64,000 nt of DNA from Synaphobranchus kaupii. Lineage: Eukaryota > Chordata > Actinopteri > Anguilliformes > Synaphobranchidae. Below the pieces are notes generated by a model. That model was not told the origin of the DNA. It did not search any database and saw only the letters and a program-made list of their open reading frames with translations. Both the position numbers and the translations under genes were made by a program. The stretch is from positions 35,174,771-35,238,770 of the forward strand of contig CM056377.1 in the NCBI GenBank assembly GCA_029718625.1, given 5' to 3'. Shown in pieces: positions 47,732 through 59,022 of the stretch. The first letter of the stretch is position 1, and each line of letters opens with the position of its first letter.

Positions 47732-50700
47732 AGATATATAGTATACAGTAGTTTAAAATAAAATAAAAACTTGCACAGGCACATGGCAAAAAAGGGTTAA
47801 CGCTGCACCGGGAAAAAAGCAGTCTGACTTTGTTTCATGGCTGGTCGTTGAGTGGCGGCGGTTTGTGGCTAGCTCTGTAGTCACGGTCACAGCTCCAGGG
47901 GGGTTTGAGATAATGGTGCTGCTCATGACCAAGGCAATGGACTGCCGCCAGCGTTTTATTCGATGTAAAGATGCTTTACTTCCTCAGACCGCAATTTCAT
48001 TCGTCCCTCAAGGTATTGTTTAGTGATGTAATGGAGACCGGCACTCCATTACAAAAACTTGTATGTTTACAACCGAAGCTAGTTGAGCACGTTGAGCTTG
48101 GTTTACGAAGACCGTTGCTCAGCACGTTAAGTGATCTCCTTGAAAATGTCCTCGCCATATGGGCGAGTGTGAAAATAGATTCAACAAAAGGTGTTTGCAT
48201 CTTTGAGACGGAAGCGCACAAACTTTGCGTGATCCGACTCTGCAGCTGTTAAATGTATAAATAGCGCCTGCTTTTCGCGAATCTAAAAAAAAAAAAAGAC
48301 GTTGTTTTGTCGTTCGCCTTTCAGAGACAGCCGTCTGATTGCCGTATAGCTCAGGGTAACATTCGCAATATGCTCTTTTTTTTTTAAAGCAAATCAATGC
48401 ACGTCAAGTTGTTATTACTGAGAATGATTTGGACCCTATTAAGACTTATCTATATATCTCAGCTCATTGCATTAAGCGCTAGGCTACATTCTGCAAGGTT
48501 TCAGTTTGCCTCCCTGTCCAGGACCACTCACATTAAAACCTCTCTTCCTACTCAATCCATCCAAAATATTTGAGAATGACCTTGGAGCGTTCCTGGCTCC
48601 TGCTTGTGAGTGCCTGAGATAATTTATATATAAAATGTGGAGTTTGAAAAATTGCCATTTCCATCTTTAGGTGGCCAGGGCCCTCCATTACTAAAATGGG
48701 CTGAGTCACCGCACCGTGCGAATCTTAATGAGAAGCTTGTCCTGAGCGTGCTCTCTCTTTCTCTCTCTCTCCTTCCTTCTCTCTCTCCCTCCCACCCTCT
48801 CTCGCTCTCTCTCTCTCTATCTCTCTCCCCCCTCTCCTCTCTCCCAGTCTCTCCATTCAGTTTGAATGTAAACCATCTCAGTATACTTAAGCAGCAGATT
48901 ACCCATTGGCTCATTAGCGATTAGTAATAATATGTCTCATTGATCCAAGTGAAGCCTTTAAATGATATTTCATGTGTTCATGGCTGTGCCACTGAAGTGC
49001 ATTTTATTTATAACTAACTAAAGGTGTACAAAGAAATGACTCTTGCTAGAGCGTATTGGGCAGCACATGGCAGTTATTATTTTAGAACAAGCAGGTCACT
49101 CATATTTTCACATAGGATCTTTGTATGTTGTTGACTTAAAGATCTTTGCACGGACATTGATATGATTCTGGGTTATTTCCATGTCAAGCGATTTGCTCAA
49201 GTTTGTTTGACATGCATTTAAAATGGTGTGCATTCAAAGAGGGTTTCATACACTGCTGTCAGAAATACAGTCCAGAAAATTGTAATCCAAACCCAGGAAA
49301 CGTGGCAGATTCTTGTATGGTTTGAATTAGTTTGTGTACGTGCGTGTGTGCACGCGCGTGTATGTGTGTGTGTGCGTGCATGCATGTGCGTGCATGTGTG
49401 TGTGCGTGCGTGCATGTGTGTGTGTGTGTGTGTGTGTGCATGCGTCCGTGCTGCCAGGCTTTCCAAAGGCGGCAGCACTGTGCCGAACACAAGCTGTGGT
49501 TTTTCCTGTCTCCCACTTTCCCTTTCCCTAGTGCGGCTGGTTTGGGATGTGACTCCCTGACCACATGCTTCCCCCTGTCACCGCAGCCATGGCACAGGCA
49601 GGCCGCCCCAACGCACACACAGGCTTCCTTTTGTGTGTCTCCCTGCCCTCTCGCACACTGAGCGCGCCGCCGCTAGCCTCCCACAACTCAACAGGCTCGT
49701 ATTGTTTCCAGCTTAGCATCACTTGTTTGGTTTTCGGAGCGCTTGTTTGTTCTCGATGACTATAAACGTAAATGGGAGTTCCTGGTGAGCCTGAGGTAAG
49801 CTAAAAACAATCCGGGGAGACATCGCTCTCTCAGCCCAGACAGGAAAGGCGGCTCAAAACCCCCTCCAACAATAATGAGCCTAACACAGGCGGATCAGCC
49901 GTCTTATCCTCGCTAAGGTCGTTAGCGTGCCGGAACCGGTCCTTCTCCGCGCTCTAAGTGCTTTACATGGGAGAGCAGCTGTTCTGCAAATCGGTCAGAC
50001 ATTTGTATTTTTGTCTCAGGTTTTCACTTAAATAAGATCCTTTATACATAAGGGGACCTGCTGATAGCCTCAGTTAATATCTATATTTCTCTCATTCTGG
50101 ACACCCTGGTTGTGACCGCAGCGATGGCATTCACTGTTCTTTTTTAGCTTTTTGATACCTTACTGCAGGCTCACAGGAGGCACCTGCTCAAGGCTGGGGA
50201 CTGTATGAGAGGATGATGTCCTAGACCTAGAACACATCAATTTACACCAGTAGGGGTGAAGGGAATATAGGGACAGCATTGGTTTTAAGAGAAGTGAGGA
50301 GGAGGAGGAGGGTAGGGAGGGGTAAAGTGGGATGAAGACTGAAATACAGAACCACTGAAGTGAGGTTTGAGGTAGGCATCATTTTATTAACTGCATGGCA
50401 ATAGTGCAGCTCACTTCCAAACCCGTCAGATGATTTTTAAACTTATTTCAAGTAATTGTGCTAATCGTGCTAAGATGGCACAGCATGGTAAGTGACAGGG
50501 CAACAGAACAATAAAGAGAAATGATTGGATTTGAGGAATGATATGCCAACCACAGCTCACTGAATGGTTTTCCAGAAAATAAATACTGGGAACTGTATTG
50601 GTCTACTCATGTGGGACGATAGTAGCGCTATCTAATTGAAATGCGAAATAAGCTGAAGAGCAGTTTAAACGCTGATTAATTAAAATTGGTTGTAAATCTG

Positions 50701-51079
50701 AATTAGGAGCACCTGCATCACCTCGGGAGTGAGATTTCTGGGGTGGAATGTTCAAGGGAGCAAATTCAGCAGAGTAAGCCCTATTTAATGTGCCGTCTCT
50801 GGTATTTGTGTTTTGTTTTTTTTTTGGTTTGGAGTTTATTAATATTTGTTTGTGTGTACGTGCGCGTGTGTGAGTGTGGTTGGGTGTGAGGTGTGTGTGT
50901 GTGCGACGTGTGTGCGTGTGTGTGTGTGTGTGTGTGGTGTGTGCGTGTGTGTGTGTGAGAGATGTAGAGAGAGGGGGGACAGAGAAAAAGAAAGAGAGAA
51001 TGCAGCCCACCATCTTTAACGTAGTATGGTTTATTTTCAAACCAATCTGAACCCCAGTTGGAAATTGTGACCAGTGCGT
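47732..51079. other. NFIA intron 2 with simple repeats
   Basis: Contains a CT tract at 48750-48854, GT/GC-rich tract at 49334-49441 and GT tract at 50848-50960. No gene is recognised. Confidence 0.6.
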
Positions 51080-51430
51080 GCAGCATTACGTGCCCCAGCG
51101 CTCCACGCACGAGTCGCTACGGTAGCGCGCGCGCGCGGCCCATCGATTAGGTCGTTTGCGTCGTTTCTTCCCCGATCGCCTCCCCTCACTCACGGGGCCC
51201 CGCGCGGCTTTTGCACCGGTCGCGCGGGGGGGCCAGGTCGCGCGGCGTCTCGCCGTGGCGACGCCTCTACACCGCGCAGGTGGCGCGCTGAGGCGCCGGA
51301 GCCGCGTGGCGTCGCGCGGCTGCCTGTCGCTGATTAGAAAAGGTGGCGTCGCGCGGCTGCCGCGTGTGAGTGACGTCCAGAGGAGTACGAGCAGAAGCCT
51401 CGCGCACACCGGAGCAGCGCGCATGCTGTA
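51080..51430. other. CpG-rich patch
   Basis: Dense CpG including an alternating GCGCGCGCG run near 51126, and a GGCGTCGCGCGGCTGCC segment present twice (about 51308 and 51345). Could be an unmethylated island or simple GC-rich DNA; overlapping open frames on both strands match no known protein. Confidence 0.5.
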
Positions 51431-51684
51431 ATTGTCAGCTCTTGTCGTACAGATGCCTATGCAGATGGGACTCCTGTACCTGCCTGCATAGCTAATGAAT
51501 CCGAATGGCAATTCCCCTTTATAAACCATAAATATGTAATTTGTTCAGCTGTTGTAATTAAATATGTATGTGTGAAACAGCAATTGTTTGGGTCATTAAC
51601 AGAATGCCGTTGCGTTTTAAAAAGCTTTGTGCTCTAGAAAACTAATAATGATAATAATAAATGATAACAATATTTTTGTAAATG

Positions 51685-51830
51685 ACATTACATTCACTTG
51701 GCGGACAATTTCATCCGAAGCGACGTACAATAAGTGCATACCGATGGTCGTTGAAGCAACTACAAACAAGTCCGCTAAGGTACAGTTCTATCATAACGTA
51801 ACAGCTATCCACAGACATGAACATTGAGTC
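51685..51830. repeat. Fish interspersed repeat fragment (SINE-like tail motif)
   Basis: The string around CGAAGCGACGTACAATAAG (51716-51734), preceded by ATTCACTTGGCGGAC, matches from memory a motif very common in fish genomes in short interspersed repeats. Ends are not sharp and no duplication was seen. Confidence 0.5.
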
Positions 51831-51899
51831 TAGTTCACATAGTAAGCCATGGCCAAGTCTTAAGGCTAAATCATCAGTATTATGAATAAATGAAACTAG

Positions 51900-52480
51900 C
51901 GTGAGAGCCTTCTTCCTCGCTCGTGCTAAGAGGAATCGGGCTGTGCTGCCGGCGCGACTGCGGAATAAGGGCCGGGCACACTGTTGTGTTTCTGCTCACA
52001 AAGTTACCCGCGCACAGACCGTGTCGCCACGGGAGACGAGGCGCGCGCTGAGGTTTCGGCAGGTGAAGGCAGAGCGTGCGGAGGGACGGCGACAGCCCCG
52101 CTCCCCTTCCATCCGTCTGCGTTCGCTTTTTGTCAATTTTGATTAGCCGGCGGGATAAAGGTTTTTCAGGGAGCGCCCGATCTGCCGTCACAGCAGCTGG
52201 CGGCGGAACAGGCGGCACTGCGGCGCGCGGCGTTACTGTAAATCAGACAGGCAGCTGGTCCTCAGAGCGCCGATCGAGCCGGGTTCCAGGTAGCCAGGTC
52301 CCGGGTCAGGCGGGGCCAGTTGTCCCCCCGCCCCCGCCCCCCGCCCGAACAACACGATCAATGCGGAGCGACGGCGCTCTCCGCACTAAATCCTCTCGCC
52401 CTGTAACCGTGCCGCATTTTAGGCCGCGCGAATCGACCCTGCGTACTTCTGCATCAGATTGCAGTGTTTTGAGATAGACG
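51900..52480. other. CpG-rich patch
   Basis: GC-rich, CpG-dense DNA with no family-recognisable frame. Possible CpG island within the intron. Confidence 0.45.
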
Positions 52481-52590
52481 TCCCGAGGAGATATTCCATT
52501 GATAAAAAAAAAAATACCCCTCCCCCTGCCTCAGGTCCCACCCTCCTGCCCCCACGCTGACTCGCTGGGGCAGATCCCGGGGGCCGAGAA

Positions 52591-52618
52591 CCCCCCTGCC
52601 CCCCCCCCCCCCCTGGCC

Positions 52619-52649
<31 letters not shown>

Positions 52650-52650
52650 C
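52591..52650. repeat. Poly-C tracts, including 30 consecutive C
   Basis: C-runs at about 52599-52613 and 52621-52650. Exact length is likely unreliable. Confidence 0.95.
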
Positions 52651-54649
52651 TGACAGCGAGAGGGACAGAGTGCGGGTCGGGGAGACGGCGGCATCGTTTC
52701 ATAAGCGTCTCTTTTAATAGAAGCTCCTCTGAAAGATAATCAGGTTGACCCGTAGGGGGGGTGGTGGGGGCACAGAGGATCCACAGCAGGGTTAATTCTA
52801 TCAGGGCCCCGCCTCTGGGAACAGAACATTCCACTGTGATCCTCTTTCACATGATTCAGTGGGGCCGGGGGAAGCCAGCAGACATGATGCGATTAGCTCC
52901 CGGCCTTCAAAAGGAGAGAGGGAGAGAAGGAGGGAGAAACGGAAAGAGGGGCAAAAAGAGGCGGGCCTTCTCGCGGCGACGTCGGCGGGCGGGGCGACTC
53001 CGGCCCACGCCCTCGCGCCCGCCCTGCCCCAGTGACCTCTGACCCCAGTGAACCCTGACCCATGATCTTCTCCAGCTCGGCCACGCCCGTAGAGGATGCG
53101 CGTCAGAACACGAGCGCTGAAACTGGACAGGTAATCCTCCCAGGAAAGGGTGTTCGGCCTTGAACTTGCCATCTCTTTAAGGGCTCTCTAAGACAGGGGA
53201 GAATCCTCTTGCTTACACTGGAGGCTTAGTGCTTCTCTTACTCCACCCCCCCCCTGAGGGGACTGGCCTGTTCTGCTCAACATTACAGACCTCACCTCAC
53301 CTCACACTTAATGCGTGTGTAGATGTGACAATTTCCTTTAACTGAGGCACGTTTCATCTAGTGTTTTCATTGGAGTCTTACAGAGACAAAAAAATTTGTC
53401 CGATATCAGGCGCATACTCAAAATAGTTCTATATAAATACTTCAAATAAATCATAAATCATTTGCAGTTGGTTATACTCACTGGTTATGTAAATCTTCCT
53501 GTTGAAGTTTTGTCAATTTGCTGATATAAAAGTGGTACTTTATCGGTGTATTATTCTCCTTGTCATGGATAGTGATCTTTGTTTGATATTAAGAGATCTT
53601 TATGCACTCCAATGTAAATAATGCTTCATAGTGTTAATTTTTTATGGGGTGTGACAGCTGAAGCACAAAGTGTATGATTGCCTCACGGTTTTGACTGAGG
53701 CAATGCTAAAGAAAATGTAAAAAAGGGCAAAAAAACCATTTAGGAGAAACTTAATGTTCAAAGAAACTACTTTTCTGCTTCACGAGCATTGAGCCATTAC
53801 CTGGTGGCCCTTGCACCCAAACACATGGGAGATATAACCCTAGTAGGTTTTTTTAGAATTTTTTTCTAAATTCTAAGTCAGTGTTCTAGAACGCCATAGT
53901 GATTGTCACATCACCTTTAGAAGGTTCAGTTAAGAACGTTCTAATCACATATTTGTGATCTCCGGAGGGGGCTGCAGGTTTCTCATGGAGGTTTTTGTGG
54001 TTCGAGTCAGTTTACTCTGCAGCAACTGCCTGTCTGCCACCAGCCAGTTATAACATGATGGTAACCTGGCAGAAACGGGTTTTAATGGGGTGGCTGTACA
54101 GTATTGTAGCCCTGCCTCTGTGCTGCTGTGTCTGGCAGTAGCCTCTGTCTTACGGCTCTGCTCGAACTTTAGCCTAGAGGCAAATATTTGTCATATTCAT
54201 GCACGCGGCATTGAACTGCAGTGAGCCGGCACAGGTCGAGAAACAAGAAGCACAGTGGGAAGGATTTTGTTGGTGTGTGTGTGCGTGTGTGTGTGTGAGT
54301 ACATGTATGTCGTGTATGATTGCATGTGCCTGGATCCATGATACTGTTTATGTGTGTGAATCAGTGATTTGCTTTTTTATATCTGTCGAGTGTCTCAAAC
54401 TCAGAGAATGCATAGTTGCATTTTTCCTAGTTGTCTGCAAAAAAGAAGTTTGTCTGTGTAAGTTTGTGTGTGAGTGTGTGTGTTCGCATGTGTGTGCATG
54501 TGTGCGTGTGTTTGCATGTGCATGCGTATTTGTGTGTGCATGTGTGCCTGTGTTTGCATGAGCGTGCATATTTGTGTGTGTGTGCATATGTGTGTGCTTG
54601 TGCATGTGTTTCTGTGTGTACCTGTGTGGATATACGTGTATGCTCGCGC

Positions 54650-54680
<31 letters not shown>

Positions 54681-54691
54681 TACTTTTGCAT

Positions 54692-54722
<31 letters not shown>

Positions 54723-55158
54723 GATATACTGTTGCTCCTTTCCTTTCTCCTGCCCCTGAGCCAGGGCAGTGATGTCAGCAGTGTGTAGCATCCCTGGATT
54801 AAGACTGTTAACACCAGAGCCACAGTCACTTTCAGCACGCCAGCCAACTCGAGGCATATCCTCTGGGCTGCGACTCCCGGACACTGTACAGTTAATGTTT
54901 TTTCCTGGCCCGCTTTCAAATTCCCCCTTAACCGCACGTAGCAGCCAATGTTGAACCAAAAATCAAGCACTGCAGCCCTACCATTTCTACTGGCTTCATC
55001 TGTTTCTACTCAAGCCTTTGCCTGTTTCTTGAATCAAAAAATCTTTTAAAAAAGAAAAGAACTCTTTAAAAAAAAAAAAAAAAAGAGAAGCAGGTTTGCC
55101 TTACTTTTTGGCATACGCTCTGTAGCCGCCATTTTAAGATTCTAGCAAGGGAAAAAGC

Positions 55159-55191
<33 letters not shown>

Positions 55192-55962
55192 AGGGAGGAA
55201 GAGAATGTCGCTCTCAGCCTTCCTTACATGGCGGATGCATTTGCTCCGCTCCCTGACCAATAGGAGCTGGCCTCTGCCTGGTCATGTGACGTGCCACGAT
55301 TGCACTCAGAGTCTCCTGCTGCAGCAAACCTCGGTCCCTCTCTACTCCGTTTTTTTTTTCTCCCCCTCTCTTTAAAATGCTGCATGATCGCACAAGTGGT
55401 TGCCTGGACATTATTTTTGATGGCAAGTAATTTTGTCATATTTTTTCGGTCCAGGTTAATCGTGTCCAAACCACCCACCTCCGGCTGGCGGAATTCCAGC
55501 GCGGTTATTTTCAGGAAAAGTTTCAGAAGAGTCCTGCAGCCCTTGCGCAGCTCACATTCTTCATGTTTCATGGATTTCCCTTCCTGGCTGGCGTCCAAGA
55601 GCCGGGGATGGGGCTGAGGTGGCGGGACGAGAGAAAGAGGGAGAGGGAGGGAGAGAGAGAGAGAGAGAGAGACTGAGAGACTGGAGAAGGAACTTGGGCT
55701 CTGACATGCCGAGTTCTTTCTCTCTCTCTAACTCTCCCTTTCCTCCCCTGGCCTGTAACCAAGCATGAAGAGATTAGTGCCAAAATTCAACAAAATAACA
55801 AATGATGATGTAATGAGAGGATGGTGTAACGAATGCCCCAGTGAGATTGGAGTGAGAGAATACCTAATGAGGTGATTTCCGCTGCATACAGATTCACCTG
55901 GGGTCCTGCAGGCACATACTGTCCCCTGCAGTCTCTCTCTCGGTCACTCTCTAACTCCCGTA
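52651..55962. other. NFIA intron 2 with simple repeats
   Basis: Includes a long decayed GT-rich block (about 54271-54718), GA tracts at 55158-55205 and 55628-55672, and a 9-bp-stem hairpin ATTGCCTCA/TGAGGCAAT at about 53678-53706. No gene is recognised. Confidence 0.6.
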
Positions 55963-56658
55963 TACCCCTTTCACACCGAAGCAATGACCCGGGTCAACCC
56001 GGGTTATCCGACCCGGGTCCGCGACCCTGCGCAGACACGTCTCGGCTTCGGTGTGAAAGGGGCGACACGGGTCACTCTACGCGACACGCTTATCTGACCG
56101 ACCCTCGATACTATCATGTCTTTAACTTGTGCAGAAACATTGCTCCGAAACTTTTATATAAATGATGGAACCTGTTGGCTATTCACGTGAATGTATATAT
56201 TAGAACCGAACGACTGTAATTATCTTAATTTTTCGCTGATTCACAGCAAGATTCACGCAAGAAGAAGATTGCTCTGTTGTTACAGGTACATAGGCCATGT
56301 AACATTGAATAGCGTGTAATAGTGTACATTACTTAAAACTTTGTGACAGTTTTTACATTAAAGCATTTGCAAGATTTGGAGCACACTGGGCTACTGCTTC
56401 AGGAGTTAACATAATGGGTTATGCCATCGCAACAGCAAACTACACTGTATCTGCTAGCCAGCTGGCTACCGAACTAGCTGTATTAGCAGGTAAAAAACAG
56501 AAGTGTACAGATGTTAACTTGCACAAACCGGGTCTTGTGCGAATGCCGACGACCCGGGACTTACCCGTGACCATAACGTGGTGTGAATGGGTCAAACGCG
56601 GGTCGAACCCGTGTTCAATATCCCGTGTCATTCCCGGGTTTTGTGTGTGAAAGGGGTA
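55963..56658. mobile_element. Inverted-repeat DNA element (about 696 bp)
   Basis: Ends TACCCCTTTCACAC and its inverse at 56645-56658. A second inverted copy, CTTCGGTGTGAAAGGGG (56046-56062), lies inside and is an exact inverse of 55965-55981. GACCCGGG-type words recur near both ends. Short termini of this type fit a Harbinger-like or similar MITE; target duplication is unclear (TA at both ends). Confidence 0.75.
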
Positions 56659-57235
56659 TTATTGGCAGGACAACCACAGTCATCTTGCCAAAGCAACATA
56701 CAGAACATGCAGGAATATGGAAATCATAGCAAGACTTACAATACTCACAAAAAAACATATTAAAAATAAACATATTCGCATCGTAAAAAAATACATTAAT
56801 TAAGACATTAATGAATTAATGAAGTTGTGAAGAACATATGTCGGGTATATTCACTCTGTCTCTGATTGATCGCTGGCCGTCCCCCAGCCCAGCTCATGCC
56901 TGACACTCTGCTTGGTTGAGCGGTGTCCATTGGTCACGTAGCTTGGACAGATTGTCCGAGGGTTGATCCGAGTGTCAGAGCTGTGGTCTTGTGACATTAC
57001 GTGCTCGTGCGGAGCGGGTCAGGCTCGCGCTCTCACAACGGCAATCAATCGCCGCGCCTCCGTTTCGGATCCATTTTCATTTCCAAGTCAATTCTCCTTT
57101 CCTTCCCTCTAATTCAAAACATAGTCTTGTGTGTAGGCAAAGAATTGAATTGATTTTATGAGGAATTTGAAATGGAACCAGAGAAGATGACCCCACCCAC
57201 GCCCCCTGCCCAGATCTCTCCTGACGAGGCTTATG
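56659..57235. other. NFIA intron 2, unique sequence
   Basis: No gene or repeat is recognised. Confidence 0.55.
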
Positions 57236-57243
57236 CTGTAGAC

Positions 57244-57420
57244 CAGTGGTCCCCCCGACCCTGTTCCTGGACATCTACCGTCCTGTAGGTTTTCATTTCA
57301 ACCCTATTGTGGCACGGCCTGATTCTACTAATTAGCTGTTGAATGAGGTGTGCTCTGTTAGGGTTGGAGTGAAAACCTATAGGACGGTAGATCCTCCAGG
57401 AACGGGGTTGTGGACCACTG
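57244..57420. mobile_element. hAT-like non-autonomous element (177 bp)
   Basis: Ends CAGTGGTCC and its inverse, with CTGTTCCTGGA/TCCAGGAACGG further in; flanking 8-bp duplications CTGTAGAC (57236-57243) and CTGTAGAG (57421-57428), 7 of 8 identical. A pair of CTACCGTCCT/AGGACGGTAG words also pairs. Confidence 0.87.
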
Positions 57421-57447
57421 CTGTAGAGGGGCTACTCGGAAGTTACA

Positions 57448-58314
57448 TTTCCTTTACGTGAAAGCATCCAGGAGCACACGTAGGCCTGGCCCCAGATGCG
57501 CTCCTTTACGTGAAAGCGTCTAACTCCAGGAGCACACGTAGGCCTGGCCCCAGATACGTTCCTTTACGTGAAAGGATCTAACTCCAGGAGCACACGTAGG
57601 CCTGGCCCCAGATACGTTCCTTTACGTGAAAGGATCTAACTCCAGGAGCACACGTGGGCCTGGCCCCAGATACGTTCCTTACGTTGAAAGGATCTAACTC
57701 CAGGAGCACACGTAGGCCTGGCCCCAGATACGTTCCTTTACGTGAAAGGATCTAACTCCAGGAGCACCCGTAGGCCTGGCCCCAGATACGTTCCTTTACG
57801 TGAAAGGATCTAACTCCAGGAGCACACGTAGGCCTGGCCCCAGATACGTTCCTTTACGTGAAAGGATCTAACTCCAGGAGCACACGTAGGCCTGGCCCCA
57901 GATACGTTCCTTTACGATGAAAAGCGTCTAACTCCAGGAACACACGTGGGCCTGGCCCCAGATACGTTCCTTTTACGTGAAAGGATCTAACTCCAGGAGC
58001 ACACGTGGGCCTGGCCCCAGATACGCTCCTTTACGTGAAAGCGTCTAACTCCAGGAGCACACGTGGGCCTGGCCCCAGATACGTTCCTTTACGTGAAAGG
58101 ATCTAACTCCAGGAGCACACGTAGGCCTGGCCCCAGATGCGCTCCTTTATGTGAAAGCGTCTAACTCCAGGAGCACACGTGGGCCTGGCCCCAGATACGT
58201 TCCTTTACGTGAAAGGATCTAACTCCAGGGAGCACACGTAGGCCTGGCCCCAGATGCGCTCCTTTATGTGAAAGCGTCTAACTCCAGGAGCACACGTGGG
58301 CCTGGCCCCAGATA
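57448..58314. repeat. 58-bp minisatellite, 15 copies
   Basis: Each unit contains CCAGGAGCACACGT and GGCCTGGCCCCAGAT, at 58-bp spacing with a few 1-3 bp slips. Two unit types occur (ATACGTTCC...AAAGGATC and ATGCGCTCC...AAAGCGTC), alternating toward the right end. Six copies carry CACGTG, the others CACGTA or CCCGTA. Confidence 0.97.
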
Positions 58315-58737
58315 CGGCGACGGCCGGGCTCGGCGGCTCCTCCCGTAGCGCCGGAGGAGAAGTGCATTTCAGCAGGCCTAGCCTTTCACCACGTTTTCAA
58401 CGCGTCTCTCCGCCCACCGGAGTGCGGCTGCCAGGTCGGGGGCGTCTGCTGGGCGGCGGTGCCAGACCCGTGGTGCTGCGCTGCCAGGCCCGCAGAGCGA
58501 GCGCTGACGAGACCAGGCTGGGAGGAGGCGGAGGGAGGGTCGGGGGAAAGGGAGCGAGCGCTGTCAGGAATCACCTCCCCGAGGAATCCCAACGTCCCCG
58601 CACAGGATCCCCGTCCTCTGCGCATTTTAATAAGCGCAATGTGCGTTTGTGATCATCAAATAGGCGCCGTTAGGCAATGAAGCAGAAATCGGTTACACAG
58701 GGAGGGTATAGATATGGTGCACAGACCCAGATGGGTC
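58315..58737. other. NFIA intron 2, GC-rich patch
   Basis: CpG-rich sequence directly after the minisatellite. No gene is recognised. Confidence 0.5.
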
Positions 58738-58745
58738 CCCTACCT

Positions 58746-59014
58746 CAGGGGTGCACAGCAAGGGTTGATCCGTTTCAGGATTTCATGTCAACATCTGCTC
58801 TTAATTATTTAATTAGCAAAATCAAATCTTGATCTGACATTTGTATAAGCAACAGTAACAGCCGCAGTGCATCCTAAAGATTTCACTGTGCTGAAAGTAC
58901 AGGAGTGAACAAGCGTGGTTTCTAGAGCTGTCAGGAAACTAAAACTAAGGTAATTGGTTGGAACCAAAACGAGCACGCAGACCTGCCCTCCAGGACCAGA
59001 GTTGTGCAGCCCTG
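58746..59014. mobile_element. Probable hAT-like non-autonomous element (269 bp)
   Basis: Ends CAGGGGTGCACAGC and an imperfect inverse ending in GCAGCCCTG; flanks CCCTACCT (58738-58745) and CCCTAAAT (59015-59022) agree at 6 of 8 positions. More decayed than the other copies. Confidence 0.7.
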
Positions 59015-59022
59015 CCCTAAAT

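Noticed and set aside
51074..53172. Multiple Pro/Arg/Gly-rich frames
   Set aside because: CpG-rich and poly-C sequence; no domain, both strands open.
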